Shown here piece by piece: positions 55,350-63,218 of a stretch of 64,000 nt of DNA. The stretch is from Hyphomonas sp. GTDB taxonomy: Bacteria; Pseudomonadota; Alphaproteobacteria; Caulobacterales; Hyphomonadaceae. The position numbers and the translations under genes were made by a program. The notes beneath the pieces are model-generated. The model searched no databases. It was not told where the DNA came from and was given only the letters and a program-made list of their open reading frames with translations. How positions within the stretch are numbered: the stretch's first letter is position 1; each line of letters begins with the position of its first letter. Where the stretch lies: assembly GCF_013823385.1 (NCBI RefSeq), contig NZ_PNMA01000009.1:1-64000 (forward strand). Reading direction: 5' to 3'.

Positions 55350-55520
55350 GAGAGCTGCCCCACCCCGTCATTCGGGCAATCGCAGTGCGATTGCTGATCC
55401 TCATGACCCCCATAGTCATGGGGAGGGGGCCTGTTGCTCTGTCGGGAGATAGGGAAGCTCTCCAACCGCACGACCTGACCCCCTCCCCATGACGATGGGG
55501 AGGGTGGGGGTCGGGGGTGG
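55350..55520. repeat. MITE-like palindromic repeat, copy B, beyond vapB
   Basis: Shares with copy A the start GAGAGCTGCCCCACCCC, the middle GGGGAGGGGGCCTGTTGCTC, AAGCTCTCCAAC, and the end CCCCCTCCCCATGAC. It carries an insert of roughly 50 bases after the first 20 that contains CATGACCCCCATAGTCATGG. A different hairpin (CCTCCCC/GGGGGAGG near 55283-55310) precedes it. No gene in this 330-base gap. Confidence 0.7.
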
Positions 55521-55525
55521 GGGCG

Positions 55526-56125
55526 TTAGCTGGCCGCGCCGATTTCTTTGATCAGGGCGCTGACATCGCCGCCATTCTTGTCCAGCATGGCCTGGAACTG
55601 GGCGCGTTGTTCGATGGCGAACCAGAGGCCCATGGCTTCGATGTCGGTGACTTTCCAGCCATTGTTCTCATTGACGCGCCAGCTGACCATATGTTCCTTG
55701 TTGTCGACGCCGCTGACTTTGGTGGTGACGATGGCGTCGCCCGGCTTGCGCTCGACGGTGCGCAGGATTTCCACTTCGGCTTCGGAGAAATCGGCCAGGT
55801 GTTCGCGCAGCTGGACGCGGGCGAAGCTGTGGAAGGCTTTCATGAAGTCTGCCTGCGTGGCTTCGTCCATGCCGCGCCAGTGGCGGCCCATGGTGAACTG
55901 GGCAACGCGTTCCACATCGATCACTTTTAGAATTTCATCCGCCTCCTGATCGGAAATATGCGCGTCCTGCAGCGCCGCGAGGGTGCGGTCGACAGCGGTT
56001 TCAACGACGGCTTCGGGGGTCGCGCCTGTCGCGGCTGCAGGCTGGGCGAGGAAAGCGAAGGAGAGCGCAAGGCCGGTGAGGGCGTGGCGCGTCTTGAGGG
56101 CTGGGAGGGACTTCAGGACTGGCAT
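55526..56125 (-). CDS. mlaC: MlaC-family phospholipid-binding periplasmic protein
   Basis: About 199 residues from ATG 56125 (GGAG upstream; ATG 56137 is possible). Signal peptide LTGLALSFAFLAQPAAA. MlaC/Ttg2D domain: ERVAQFTMGRHWRGMDEATQ, FMKAFHSFARVQLREHLADF and NNGWKVTDIEAMGLWFAIEQ. Shuttles phospholipids between membranes; the mlaDEF genes are not in this window. It stands between the vapBC repeats and the sugar operon. Confidence 0.88.
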   Translation of the reverse strand: MPVLKSLPALKTRHALTGLALSFAFLAQPAAATGATPEAVVETAVDRTLAALQDAHISDQEADEILKVIDVERVAQFTMGRHWRGMDEATQADFMKAFHSFARVQLREHLADFSEAEVEILRTVERKPGDAIVTTKVSGVDNKEHMVSWRVNENNGWKVTDIEAMGLWFAIEQRAQFQAMLDKNGGDVSALIKEIGAAS

Positions 56126-56241
56126 GTTCGGCTCCATCGGGTCTGTGTCGTATCCGGAAGGAATTCGACTTCGCTGATGAACGCCTCGCCGGGTCTATCG
56201 GTTCCCGGCGGCACTGAGGGTGGGATCAGGGGGTGTGGCTT

Positions 56242-57084
56242 TCAGGCATCAATGCAGACCTGCTTCTGGTCGCCAAGGCCTTGTATTCCAAGGGTAACCA
56301 CGTCGCCGGCGCGCAGATAGCGGGGCGGGGTGCGCGAGAGGCCGACGCCGGGGGGCGTGCCGGTGGAGATCACGTCGCCGGGCTGGAGGCTCATGAATTG
56401 GGAGAGGTAGCTGACGATGTGGGCGACGCCGAAAATCATCGTCGAGGTGGAGCCGCGCTGCATCGCTTCCCCGTTCACGTCGAGCCACAGGGAGAGGGCG
56501 TGGGGATCGGGCACTTCATCCCGCGTGACGAGCCAGGGGCCGATGGGGCCGAACGTGTCAGCGCTCTTGCCCTTTACCCATTGGCCGGTGCCTTCCAGCT
56601 GAAACGCACGCTCGGAGACATCATGGATGACGCAATAGCCCGCGACATGATCCAGGGCATCTTCCCGGCTGACATATTTCGTCTGTTTACCGATGACGAT
56701 GCCGAGTTCGACTTCCCAGTCTGTCTTTTCCGAGCGGCGGGGAATTTCCAGATGGTCGTTCGGGCCGCAGATGGCGCTGGTGGCCTTGAAGAAGACGACG
56801 GGCTCTGCCGGGACGGCGGCGCCGGTTTCGGCGGCGTGATCGGCATAGTTCAGCCCTATACAGATGAATTTGCCGACGCCCGCGACGCAGGGGCCGATGC
56901 GGCTGGCGGGCGGGAGAATGGGGAGGGCGGTGAGGTCCTCCTTGCGCAGCTGGTCCAGCACGGCATCGGCGAGGGCGGGGCCGTCCCAGTCATCCACCAG
57001 GGCGGAGACATCGCGGTAGTTTCCGCTGGGATCGAGGAGGGCCGGCTTTTCGCGCCCAGCAGGGCCGATTCTCAGGAGTTTCAT
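56242..57084 (-). CDS. FAH-family hydrolase, probable 2,4-diketo-3-deoxy-L-fuconate hydrolase
   Basis: 280 residues. N-terminal MKLLRIGPAGREKPALLDP, then the FAH core ICIGLNYADHAAETG, EPVVFFKATSAICGPND, DWEVELGIVIGK, and TGTPPGVGLSRTPPRYLRAG. The metal Glu/Asp ligands are kept. The last gene of a five-gene operon with an L-fuconate dehydratase, where this family cleaves the diketo sugar acid to pyruvate and lactate. The exact sugar is inferred from context. Confidence 0.88.
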   Translation of the reverse strand: MKLLRIGPAGREKPALLDPSGNYRDVSALVDDWDGPALADAVLDQLRKEDLTALPILPPASRIGPCVAGVGKFICIGLNYADHAAETGAAVPAEPVVFFKATSAICGPNDHLEIPRRSEKTDWEVELGIVIGKQTKYVSREDALDHVAGYCVIHDVSERAFQLEGTGQWVKGKSADTFGPIGPWLVTRDEVPDPHALSLWLDVNGEAMQRGSTSTMIFGVAHIVSYLSQFMSLQPGDVISTGTPPGVGLSRTPPRYLRAGDVVTLGIQGLGDQKQVCIDA

Positions 57085-57095
57085 CTCATCGGTTC

Positions 57096-57830
57096 CTAAT
57101 TGGTCCAGCCACCATCCACGACATGGATGGCGCCGGTGGTGAAGGAGGCCTCATCCGAGGCGAGATAGACGGCCAGATGGGCGATTTCTTCGGCTGTGCC
57201 GAGGCGGCCCATGGGCTGGCGGGCGATGAACATCTGGCGGGCTGTGTCATAATCCCCCTGCGCCGACATGCGGCCCTGCAGGGAGGGCGTATCGACCGTG
57301 CCCGGACAGATGGCGTTGCAGCGGATGTTGCGGCCGGCATAGTCTGCGGCGATGGCCTTGGTGAGGCCGATGACGCCGGCCTTGGTGGCGCCATAGGCGA
57401 AGCGGTTTGGCGCGCCGGTGACGCTGGAGGCGACAGAACTCATGTTCAGGATGACGCCGCGGCCATGGGCCAGCATGTTCGGCAGGGCGGCGCGGCAGGT
57501 TTCGTACATCGAGGTGAGGTTGATCAGCAGCGAGCGGTCCCAGTCTGCGCGGCCGCATTGCTCAATCGTGCCGTGATGGACCCAACCAGCGACGTTGAAG
57601 AGGATGTCCAGATCGCCATGGGCCGCAAGGAGGCGGGCGATGGCGGCGGGGTCTGTCACGTCCAGCACCTGCGTTTCAATGTTCGCGGCGTTGAGCGCCG
57701 AGAGGGCGTCTGCGTTGATGTCGGTGGCGATGACATGGGCGCCTTCGCGGGCGAACGCCTCGGCCGAGGCGCGGCCGATCCCGGCGCCTGCAGCGGTAAT
57801 CAGTGCTTTCTTGCCTGTCAGACGGCCCAT
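57096..57830 (-). CDS. SDR, probable 2-keto-3-deoxy-L-fuconate dehydrogenase
   Basis: About 244 residues from ATG 57830 with AGGAG upstream. GKKALITAAGAGIGRASAEA, Asp in ATDINADAL (favours NAD), FNVAGWVHHG, the catalytic Ser-Tyr-Lys in MSSVASSVTGAPNRFAYGAT, and the terminus TGAIHVVDGGWTN. Oxidises 2-keto-3-deoxy-fuconate to the diketo acid. Eleven bases ahead of the FAH gene. Confidence 0.88.
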   Translation of the reverse strand: MGRLTGKKALITAAGAGIGRASAEAFAREGAHVIATDINADALSALNAANIETQVLDVTDPAAIARLLAAHGDLDILFNVAGWVHHGTIEQCGRADWDRSLLINLTSMYETCRAALPNMLAHGRGVILNMSSVASSVTGAPNRFAYGATKAGVIGLTKAIAADYAGRNIRCNAICPGTVDTPSLQGRMSAQGDYDTARQMFIARQPMGRLGTAEEIAHLAVYLASDEASFTTGAIHVVDGGWTN

Positions 57831-57831
57831 G

Positions 57832-58671
57832 TCATGCTCCTGATCGGTTGAGATAGATGCGCCGGGCATTGCCTGCCCAGACGGCATCCTGATGCTCCGG
57901 GAAGAAACGATTTATCAGCCGCGCGCTCTGGGCGGCCCAGCCGGCATAGTCTCCGGCCAGATTGAGCACCGGCCAGTCGCTGCCCCACATCACGCGGGAC
58001 GGCCCGAAACAGTCGCGGATATGGGCGGCCACCTCACCGAGGGCGTCGTCGCTGGTGCGGGGCCCGGCTTCGGTGAGCAGGCCGGAGAGTTTGCAGGCGG
58101 CGTTGGGGCGCCGGGCGAGGGCGGCAAGGTCTGTGCGCCAGGTGGCGAGATTGCCGCTGGCGATCTGGGGTTTGCCGCCATGGTTGAGGACGATCTGCAG
58201 GGCGGGGTGGCGATCGGCCAGCCGGGTCATGAAGGGGATGAGATCGGCGCGGGCATGGCCGTCGAAGACGAGGCCGTGCGCGGCCATCGCTTCCAGCAGG
58301 GGCGAGAAGGCGGGGCGGAGAATCCATTCCGGGTCCGGAAGGTCGGCGATCATGGGGCGCAGGCCGAGCATTCGGCGGTCAGCTGCGCGGCGGGCGATTT
58401 CGGCGGCGGCATCAGCTGCCTCGAAATCCACCCAGCCGACGACGCCGGCAACCCTCGCGTCGGCTTCGGCGAGGGAGAGGAGGTAGTTCGTTTCGGCGGC
58501 GGTGGCGGCGGCCTGGACGAGGATGGTGCGCGAGATGCCGGCCGCGCGAGCGGCGGGCCAGGCGTCGTCGATCTCAAAGTCACGATAGATCGCGCCGAGG
58601 TCTGGCGTCATCCAGTCATAATCGCCGCGCGCGAGGCGCCAGACATGCATATGGGTGTCGATCTTTTCCAT
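57832..58671 (-). CDS. Amidohydrolase-2 family lactonase (probable L-fuconolactone hydrolase)
   Basis: 279 residues. Metal motif IDTHMHVWRLARGDYDW, NHGGKPQIASG, CKLSGLLTEAGPR, and VMWGSDWPVLN. The order and motifs match the L-fucono-1,5-lactonase/L-rhamnonolactonase group, which opens the lactone made by the sugar dehydrogenase. It overlaps the aldo-keto reductase stop by one base and sits one base before the SDR. Confidence 0.87.
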   Translation of the reverse strand: MEKIDTHMHVWRLARGDYDWMTPDLGAIYRDFEIDDAWPAARAAGISRTILVQAAATAAETNYLLSLAEADARVAGVVGWVDFEAADAAAEIARRAADRRMLGLRPMIADLPDPEWILRPAFSPLLEAMAAHGLVFDGHARADLIPFMTRLADRHPALQIVLNHGGKPQIASGNLATWRTDLAALARRPNAACKLSGLLTEAGPRTSDDALGEVAAHIRDCFGPSRVMWGSDWPVLNLAGDYAGWAAQSARLINRFFPEHQDAVWAGNARRIYLNRSGA

Positions 58672-59663
58672 CAGGGCACCGGCGCCTCGGCGGAAATGAG
58701 GCCCTTGTCTTTCAGCGCGGTCCAGAGGGCAGGATCAATCGTCTCGCCGATCCAGCTGGCGATCTGGTTTACCTGCGCCGCTGATTGAGCGCCGGGGACA
58801 ACGGAGATGACCGCCGGATGGGCCTTGCAGAAATGCAGCGCAGCGGCCGGAAGGGACGCGCCGAATGATCCGCATACGTCCCGAAGGGCGTTGGCGCGCT
58901 CGACCGCCCAGCCAGGCGCGGCGGCGTAGTTATAATGAAGCGCGTCCCCCGGCGCGGCGGCGAGGAGGCCGGAATTGAAGGCGCCGCCGATGATGACTTT
59001 AACGCCTGCGCGGTGGCATTCATCGAGGAAGCCGAGGGAGGCGGCATGTTCCAGCAGCGTGTAGCGGCCGGCGAGCAGCAGCAGGTCGAGATCGAAATGT
59101 TCCAGCACGTCCCGGCAGACATCGATTTCGTTGACGCCGAGGCCGATGGCGCGGGTGAGCCCTTCCCATTTCATGGCGGCCATTTCCGGCAGGGATTCTT
59201 CCAGGGCCTGCGCCAGGATTTGCGGATGGGCGGCGCCATGCGTCATCTCGCCAATATCATGCAGCAGCAGGACATCGACCGACGGGACGCCGAGGCGGGC
59301 CTGGCTGCCCTCAAAGGCGGCTCGGATACCGTGGGCGGAATAATCGAAGACGGGGACGAACGGGGCCGGATCGGCAAAGCCATTGTCTGGAACAGGACGC
59401 CCGGCGGCCGGCTCCAGCCGGCGGCCAACCTTGGTGGAGAGGAAAGGCTGGGCGCCTTCGGCCCAGCGATGGGCGCCGACGCGCTGCTCGCTGAGGCCGT
59501 GGCCATAGAAGGGGGCGGTGTCGATATAGGTGAGGCCCGCCGCCTGCGCTGCCGTCAGTGTATGACTGGCCTGCGCATCAGAAACCGCCGTATACAGATT
59601 GCCGAGCCCCGCAGCGCCGAGGCCGAAATCCGGCAGGGAGAAGGGGGCGGGCGCGGCTCTCAT
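58671..59663 (-). CDS. Aldo/keto reductase, probable L-fucose (D-threo-aldose) 1-dehydrogenase
   Basis: 330 residues. Starts with a glycine-rich LGAAGLGNLY strand, then AGLTYIDTAPFYGHGLSEQR (catalytic Asp-Tyr), STKVGRRL (Lys), LLLHDIGEM (His), and AAALHFCKAHPAVISVVPGA. This is the threo-aldose dehydrogenase branch that oxidises L-fucose to L-fuconolactone with NAD. It overlaps the dehydratase gene by four bases. Confidence 0.88.
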   Translation of the reverse strand: MRAAPAPFSLPDFGLGAAGLGNLYTAVSDAQASHTLTAAQAAGLTYIDTAPFYGHGLSEQRVGAHRWAEGAQPFLSTKVGRRLEPAAGRPVPDNGFADPAPFVPVFDYSAHGIRAAFEGSQARLGVPSVDVLLLHDIGEMTHGAAHPQILAQALEESLPEMAAMKWEGLTRAIGLGVNEIDVCRDVLEHFDLDLLLLAGRYTLLEHAASLGFLDECHRAGVKVIIGGAFNSGLLAAAPGDALHYNYAAAPGWAVERANALRDVCGSFGASLPAAALHFCKAHPAVISVVPGAQSAAQVNQIASWIGETIDPALWTALKDKGLISAEAPVP

Positions 59664-60964
59664 CCGGCGACGGGCTCCTCCGCCCAGACCTTGCCATTCG
59701 GAAACTCATGATCGGCCATACTCTGGGGCCAGAGGTCTACCGAATAGCCCGGCGCGAGCGGGGCAAGATAGCGCCCGTCGCGGATTTCGATGGGGTTGCG
59801 GAAATGCTGGTGAAGGTGGGCGGCGTGTTCGATGACGCGGCCCTCCATCGTGCCGGAGATGCAGATATAGTCGATCATCGAGAGGTGTTGCACATATTCG
59901 CAGAGGCCGACGCCGCCCGCATGGGGGCAGACGGGGATGCCGGCCTTGTCCGCCATCAGCATCACGGCGACGACTTCATTGACGCCCGCAAGGCGGCAGG
60001 AATCGATCTGGCAGAAGCCGATGGCGCGGGCCTGCAGGAATTGTTTGAACATGACCTTGTTATGGGCGTGTTCGCCGGTGGCGAGCTGGATGGGCGCAAC
60101 CTGGCGGGCGATTTCCTTGTGGCCGAGCACATCATCCGGGCTGGTGGGTTCTTCTACCCAGTAGATGTCGTAAGGGGCAATCGCCTTGATGGCGGCAACG
60201 GCCTGGTCGATGTTCCAGACCTGGTTGGCGTCAACGCTGAGCTTGACGTCCTTGCCGAGGGTTTCGCGGAAGAGGGCGCAGCGGCGCACATCGGTGGCGA
60301 GATCGCCGCCGACCTTGATCTTGAAATGGCGCCAGCCTTCGGCATAGGCGGTTTTCAGCAGGCTGACGATCTGGGCATCAGTGTAGCCGATCCAGCCGGC
60401 GGATGTTGTGTAGGCCGGATAGCCTTCGCTGAGCAGGCGTTCGATGCGGGCGGCCTTGCCGGGCGCCTGCGCACTCAGGCGGGCGAGGGCTTCTTCCCGG
60501 CTGAGGAAGTCTGCGATGTGGCGGAAATCGATGGCGGAGACGAGCTTCTCCGGCGAGAGATCGGCCACATAGCGCCAGAGCGGCTTGCCGGCGCGCTTTG
60601 CCAGCGCGTCCCAGACGGCATTGTTCAGCGCGGCGGCGGCGAGATGGACCACGCCCTTTTCCGGGCCGAGCCAGCGATACTGGCTGTCATTCAGCAGGAG
60701 GCGCGAGGCAAGGCCGAGATCGGCTTCGAATTCGTCGAGGCTGCGGCCGATCAGATGCTTGCCGAGGCCATGAATGGCGGCGACGCAGAGATCATTCCCC
60801 CGGCCGATGGTGAAGGTGAGGCCGTTTCCATCCGGATCGCCGCCGCGCATCTTCAGCGTGGCATAGGCGCAGGAATAGTCCGGGTCCGGATTCATGGCGT
60901 CAGAGCCATGGCTATCGCGCGAGGTGGGAAAACGGATGTCGCGGGCCTCGATGGTTTCAATCAT
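59660..60964 (-). CDS. L-fuconate dehydratase (enolase superfamily)
   Basis: 434 residues. Opens with RFPTSRDSHGSDAMNPDPDY and GLTFTIGRGNDLC, the diagnostic L-fuconate dehydratase pattern. Later come NDSQYRWLGPEKGVVHLAAA, Lys pair HFKIKVGGD, metal ligands Asp in SVDANQVWN and Glu in WVEEPTSPDD, and TGEHAHN. Dehydrates L-fuconate to 2-keto-3-deoxy-L-fuconate. First gene of the operon; promoter in the 61.0-61.24 kb gap. Confidence 0.93.
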   Translation of the reverse strand: MIETIEARDIRFPTSRDSHGSDAMNPDPDYSCAYATLKMRGGDPDGNGLTFTIGRGNDLCVAAIHGLGKHLIGRSLDEFEADLGLASRLLLNDSQYRWLGPEKGVVHLAAAALNNAVWDALAKRAGKPLWRYVADLSPEKLVSAIDFRHIADFLSREEALARLSAQAPGKAARIERLLSEGYPAYTTSAGWIGYTDAQIVSLLKTAYAEGWRHFKIKVGGDLATDVRRCALFRETLGKDVKLSVDANQVWNIDQAVAAIKAIAPYDIYWVEEPTSPDDVLGHKEIARQVAPIQLATGEHAHNKVMFKQFLQARAIGFCQIDSCRLAGVNEVVAVMLMADKAGIPVCPHAGGVGLCEYVQHLSMIDYICISGTMEGRVIEHAAHLHQHFRNPIEIRDGRYLAPLAPGYSVDLWPQSMADHEFPNGKVWAEEPVAG

Positions 60965-61144
60965 GCCTTGGGTTCCAGTGTGTCAGGGAGGGGGAGAAGG
61001 CCTGCAGGGCCGGGGCGCTGCAGGGGCGCGGGCGTTTCGGCGCGGGGGCGCGTCCGGAGCGGGGCGTCATGTTTCCTCCCTGGAATCATTTTTCACGGCC
61101 GCCTCTTGCCGGGTGGCCTCTGCGGAGATTGTTAGGTAAAGAGT

Positions 61145-61179
61145 GTTTCATATGCAAGCGGGATGTTTGTATATGAACC
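61145..61179. promoter_or_regulatory. Inverted repeat, candidate operator of the IclR regulator
   Basis: GTTTCATATGC (61145-61155) and GTATATGAACC (61169-61179) form an 11-bp arm pair with two mismatches, 13 bases apart, between the divergent operon and mutarotase genes. The half-site TATATGAAC recurs before the iclR-type gene. Confidence 0.6.
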
Positions 61180-61240
61180 TTAAATGACCTCGCGTCAGGC
61201 GGCGCGAAGTGGCAGGCTGAGGGCGGGAACGCGGGAGGAA

Positions 61241-61573
61241 ATGATGCAGCGCAAGGCGATGATGATCCGGCTGAAGCCGGAAAAGATTTCGGAATACAAG
61301 GCGCTGCACGCCAATGCCTGGCCCGCGATCCTGCGGCAGATCACGGCCTGCAATATCCGCAATTACAGCATCTTCCTGCGCGAGCCGGAGAATCTGCTGG
61401 TCGGCATGTTCGAATATCACGGCAGCGATTATGAGGCCGACATGAAGGCGATGGCGGAGGATCCAGAGACCCGGCGCTGGTGGGCGCTGACCGATCCGTG
61501 CCAGAGCCCGCTGGAGTCAGCCGCGCCGGGCGAGTGGTGGGCGCCGATGGAAGAAGTGTTCCATCACGATTGA
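61241..61573 (+). CDS. L-rhamnose mutarotase family protein (sugar mutarotase)
   Basis: About 110 residues. GGGAGGAA precedes ATG 61241; ATG 61244 and 61259 (MMIRLKPEK) are close alternatives. RhaM/DUF718 motifs: RLKPEKISEYKALHANAWP, NIRNYSIFLREPENLLVGMF, and RWWALTDPCQ. Interconverts sugar anomers so that the right form meets the dehydrogenase. Divergent from the fuconate operon and probably co-regulated. Confidence 0.88.
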   Translation: MMQRKAMMIRLKPEKISEYKALHANAWPAILRQITACNIRNYSIFLREPENLLVGMFEYHGSDYEADMKAMAEDPETRRWWALTDPCQSPLESAAPGEWWAPMEEVFHHD

Positions 61574-61582
61574 TTCTTCGCC

Positions 61583-62350
61583 TTAGCGGGGCGCGTGGCC
61601 CAGCGTGGCGGAGATGCGCGCGGCGGTTTCGGCCACGAGATGGGGCGCCTCTTCCAGCGAGACGCGGGCGCGGCGGGTGACCACGAAGGGTACGGTGAGG
61701 CTGGCGACGGCGCCGCGGCTGGTGGCATCGAAGATCGGCGCGCCGATATCGGTCACGCCATCGACCATGCGGGAGGGCATGCAGACAAAGCCCTTCTCGC
61801 GCACGTCTCTGGTCTGCGCATAGAGGGTTTCAAGCTCTGCGGCGGTGGCGCCGGCGGCTTTCAGGTCTTCCACCATCTTGGCCTCATGCACGGGGGAGGC
61901 GAAGGCAAAGAGCACAAGGCCAGAGGCGGATTTCATGATCGAGCGGCGATGGCCGAGGCGGACGCTGAAGCCGACATCATCCGGGCTTTCCGTCCGTGCA
62001 ATGACGACGATCTGATCGGAGCTGACCACGGCGAGCTGAATCGACTGCATCATGCGGGAGGCCAGCGCCGACATTTCCGGCAGGGCCGCCTCATGCAGGT
62101 CCATCTTCGGCGGCGAGCGCATGCCGACTTCGAACAGGCGGTTGGACAGTTGCAGCTTTTCCGGATCGTCCGTACGCTCCACATAGCCGCGCATTTCGAG
62201 CACGACGACCATGCGGTAAATCTCGCTGCGGGAGCGGCCGAGATTGCGGGCGATATCGGAGATGGATTGCGGCGTGCGCAGGCTGGCCAGGCATTCGAGA
62301 ATATCGAGGCCTTTTTCCAGGGCGGGGGCTTTGTAGGGCGCTTCCGTCAT
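61583..62350 (-). CDS. IclR-family transcriptional regulator
   Basis: 255 residues. N-terminal winged helix: ALEKGLDILECLASLRTPQS, ISDIARNLGRSRSEIYRMVV. C-terminal effector domain: AVVSSDQIVVIARTESPDDV, GFVCMPSRMVDGVTDIGAPI. It lies nine bases beyond the convergent mutarotase stop. Palindromic half-sites lie before the operon and before its own gene, so it likely represses both and responds to a pathway sugar acid. Confidence 0.92.
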   Translation of the reverse strand: MTEAPYKAPALEKGLDILECLASLRTPQSISDIARNLGRSRSEIYRMVVVLEMRGYVERTDDPEKLQLSNRLFEVGMRSPPKMDLHEAALPEMSALASRMMQSIQLAVVSSDQIVVIARTESPDDVGFSVRLGHRRSIMKSASGLVLFAFASPVHEAKMVEDLKAAGATAAELETLYAQTRDVREKGFVCMPSRMVDGVTDIGAPIFDATSRGAVASLTVPFVVTRRARVSLEEAPHLVAETAARISATLGHAPR

Positions 62351-62382
62351 TGATCGCCAGTATCCTCAGATTGCTCGGGCTG

Positions 62383-62397
62383 TTTTATATATGAACG
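62383..62397. promoter_or_regulatory. Candidate IclR-type autoregulatory operator
   Basis: GTTTTATATATGAAC (starting one base earlier at 62382) is nearly palindromic and contains TATATGAAC, the same half-site as at 61170. It lies about 32 bases upstream of the regulator's start. Confidence 0.55.
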
Positions 62398-62465
62398 CAA
62401 TCTGTAAAAATATCCATGGGTGACTGGGGCAAATTTCGCGGAAAAAGCAGGCCTGGCCGCGCGGG

Positions 62466-63155
62466 TCAGGCGCCGGTCACATCCTTGGCGGCCAGCATCT
62501 GGCGGGCGGCATTTTCAGCCAGGTCCACGGCCTGTTCGATTTCATCGGCCAGTTTGCGCTTTCCCGGGGCGGTGGCCCATCTTTCGTGGGGCAGGATCAG
62601 GCATTCCACCATCAGGGCGGCGGCAAGATCGGCAAGATAGCCGGCGGCGCGGTCCAGTTTGAAGTCTGCGGCGATATATTCCGCATAGACATCTTTTTGT
62701 CCGTGTTCGTACTGTGTCCAGGCAAAGGCGAGTTCCCGGTCATGGCGCAGATTGTTCCAGAGGGCCGCGTCGGACTGCTGGGCGCTGCGGCGGATGGCGG
62801 CATAGGCGAGGGCCTCTTCCCGGAAGAATTCAAAAAAGCCCTTGCTGGCGCGCGCGGCCCAGGCGCGTTCGCGCAGTGTGTCGACCGCGACGGCGGCCAG
62901 GCTGCTGGCGAGGTCATTCTTGGAATTGAAATGCATGAACAGGGTGGTGACGTGAATGTCCGCCTCATCCGCGATGGTCTGCATCGTGGTGGCGGCAAAG
63001 CCTGTCTTGCTGAACTGTTCGAAGGCGACGTTGAGAATCTTTTCGCGCGTGCGCCGGCGCCGCTCTGTGCGCCGGGGATACTTCACCTCTGCCGCCGTTG
63101 CCGGTCCGGCCCCCTGGACGGGCTCCGGCTTTTCGGTTTTGGGAGTTTTGGCCAT
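62466..63155 (-). CDS. TetR-family transcriptional regulator
   Basis: 229 residues. A 28-residue lead, then the TetR helix-turn-helix: TREKILNVAFEQFSKTGFAA, TTMQTIADEADIHVTTLFMH. The variable C-terminal part would bind an unknown ligand. It lies on the same strand just after the symporter gene (63 bases), so it may be co-transcribed with it. Otherwise the target is unknown. Confidence 0.88.
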   Translation of the reverse strand: MAKTPKTEKPEPVQGAGPATAAEVKYPRRTERRRRTREKILNVAFEQFSKTGFAATTMQTIADEADIHVTTLFMHFNSKNDLASSLAAVAVDTLRERAWAARASKGFFEFFREEALAYAAIRRSAQQSDAALWNNLRHDRELAFAWTQYEHGQKDVYAEYIAADFKLDRAAGYLADLAAALMVECLILPHERWATAPGKRKLADEIEQAVDLAENAARQMLAAKDVTGA

Positions 63156-63218
63156 TGAAAGTCTCTTGTCCAGGATCAGGGTGGTCTGCGGGTTAGTCTA
63201 GGATGGAACGCCGGGGCG

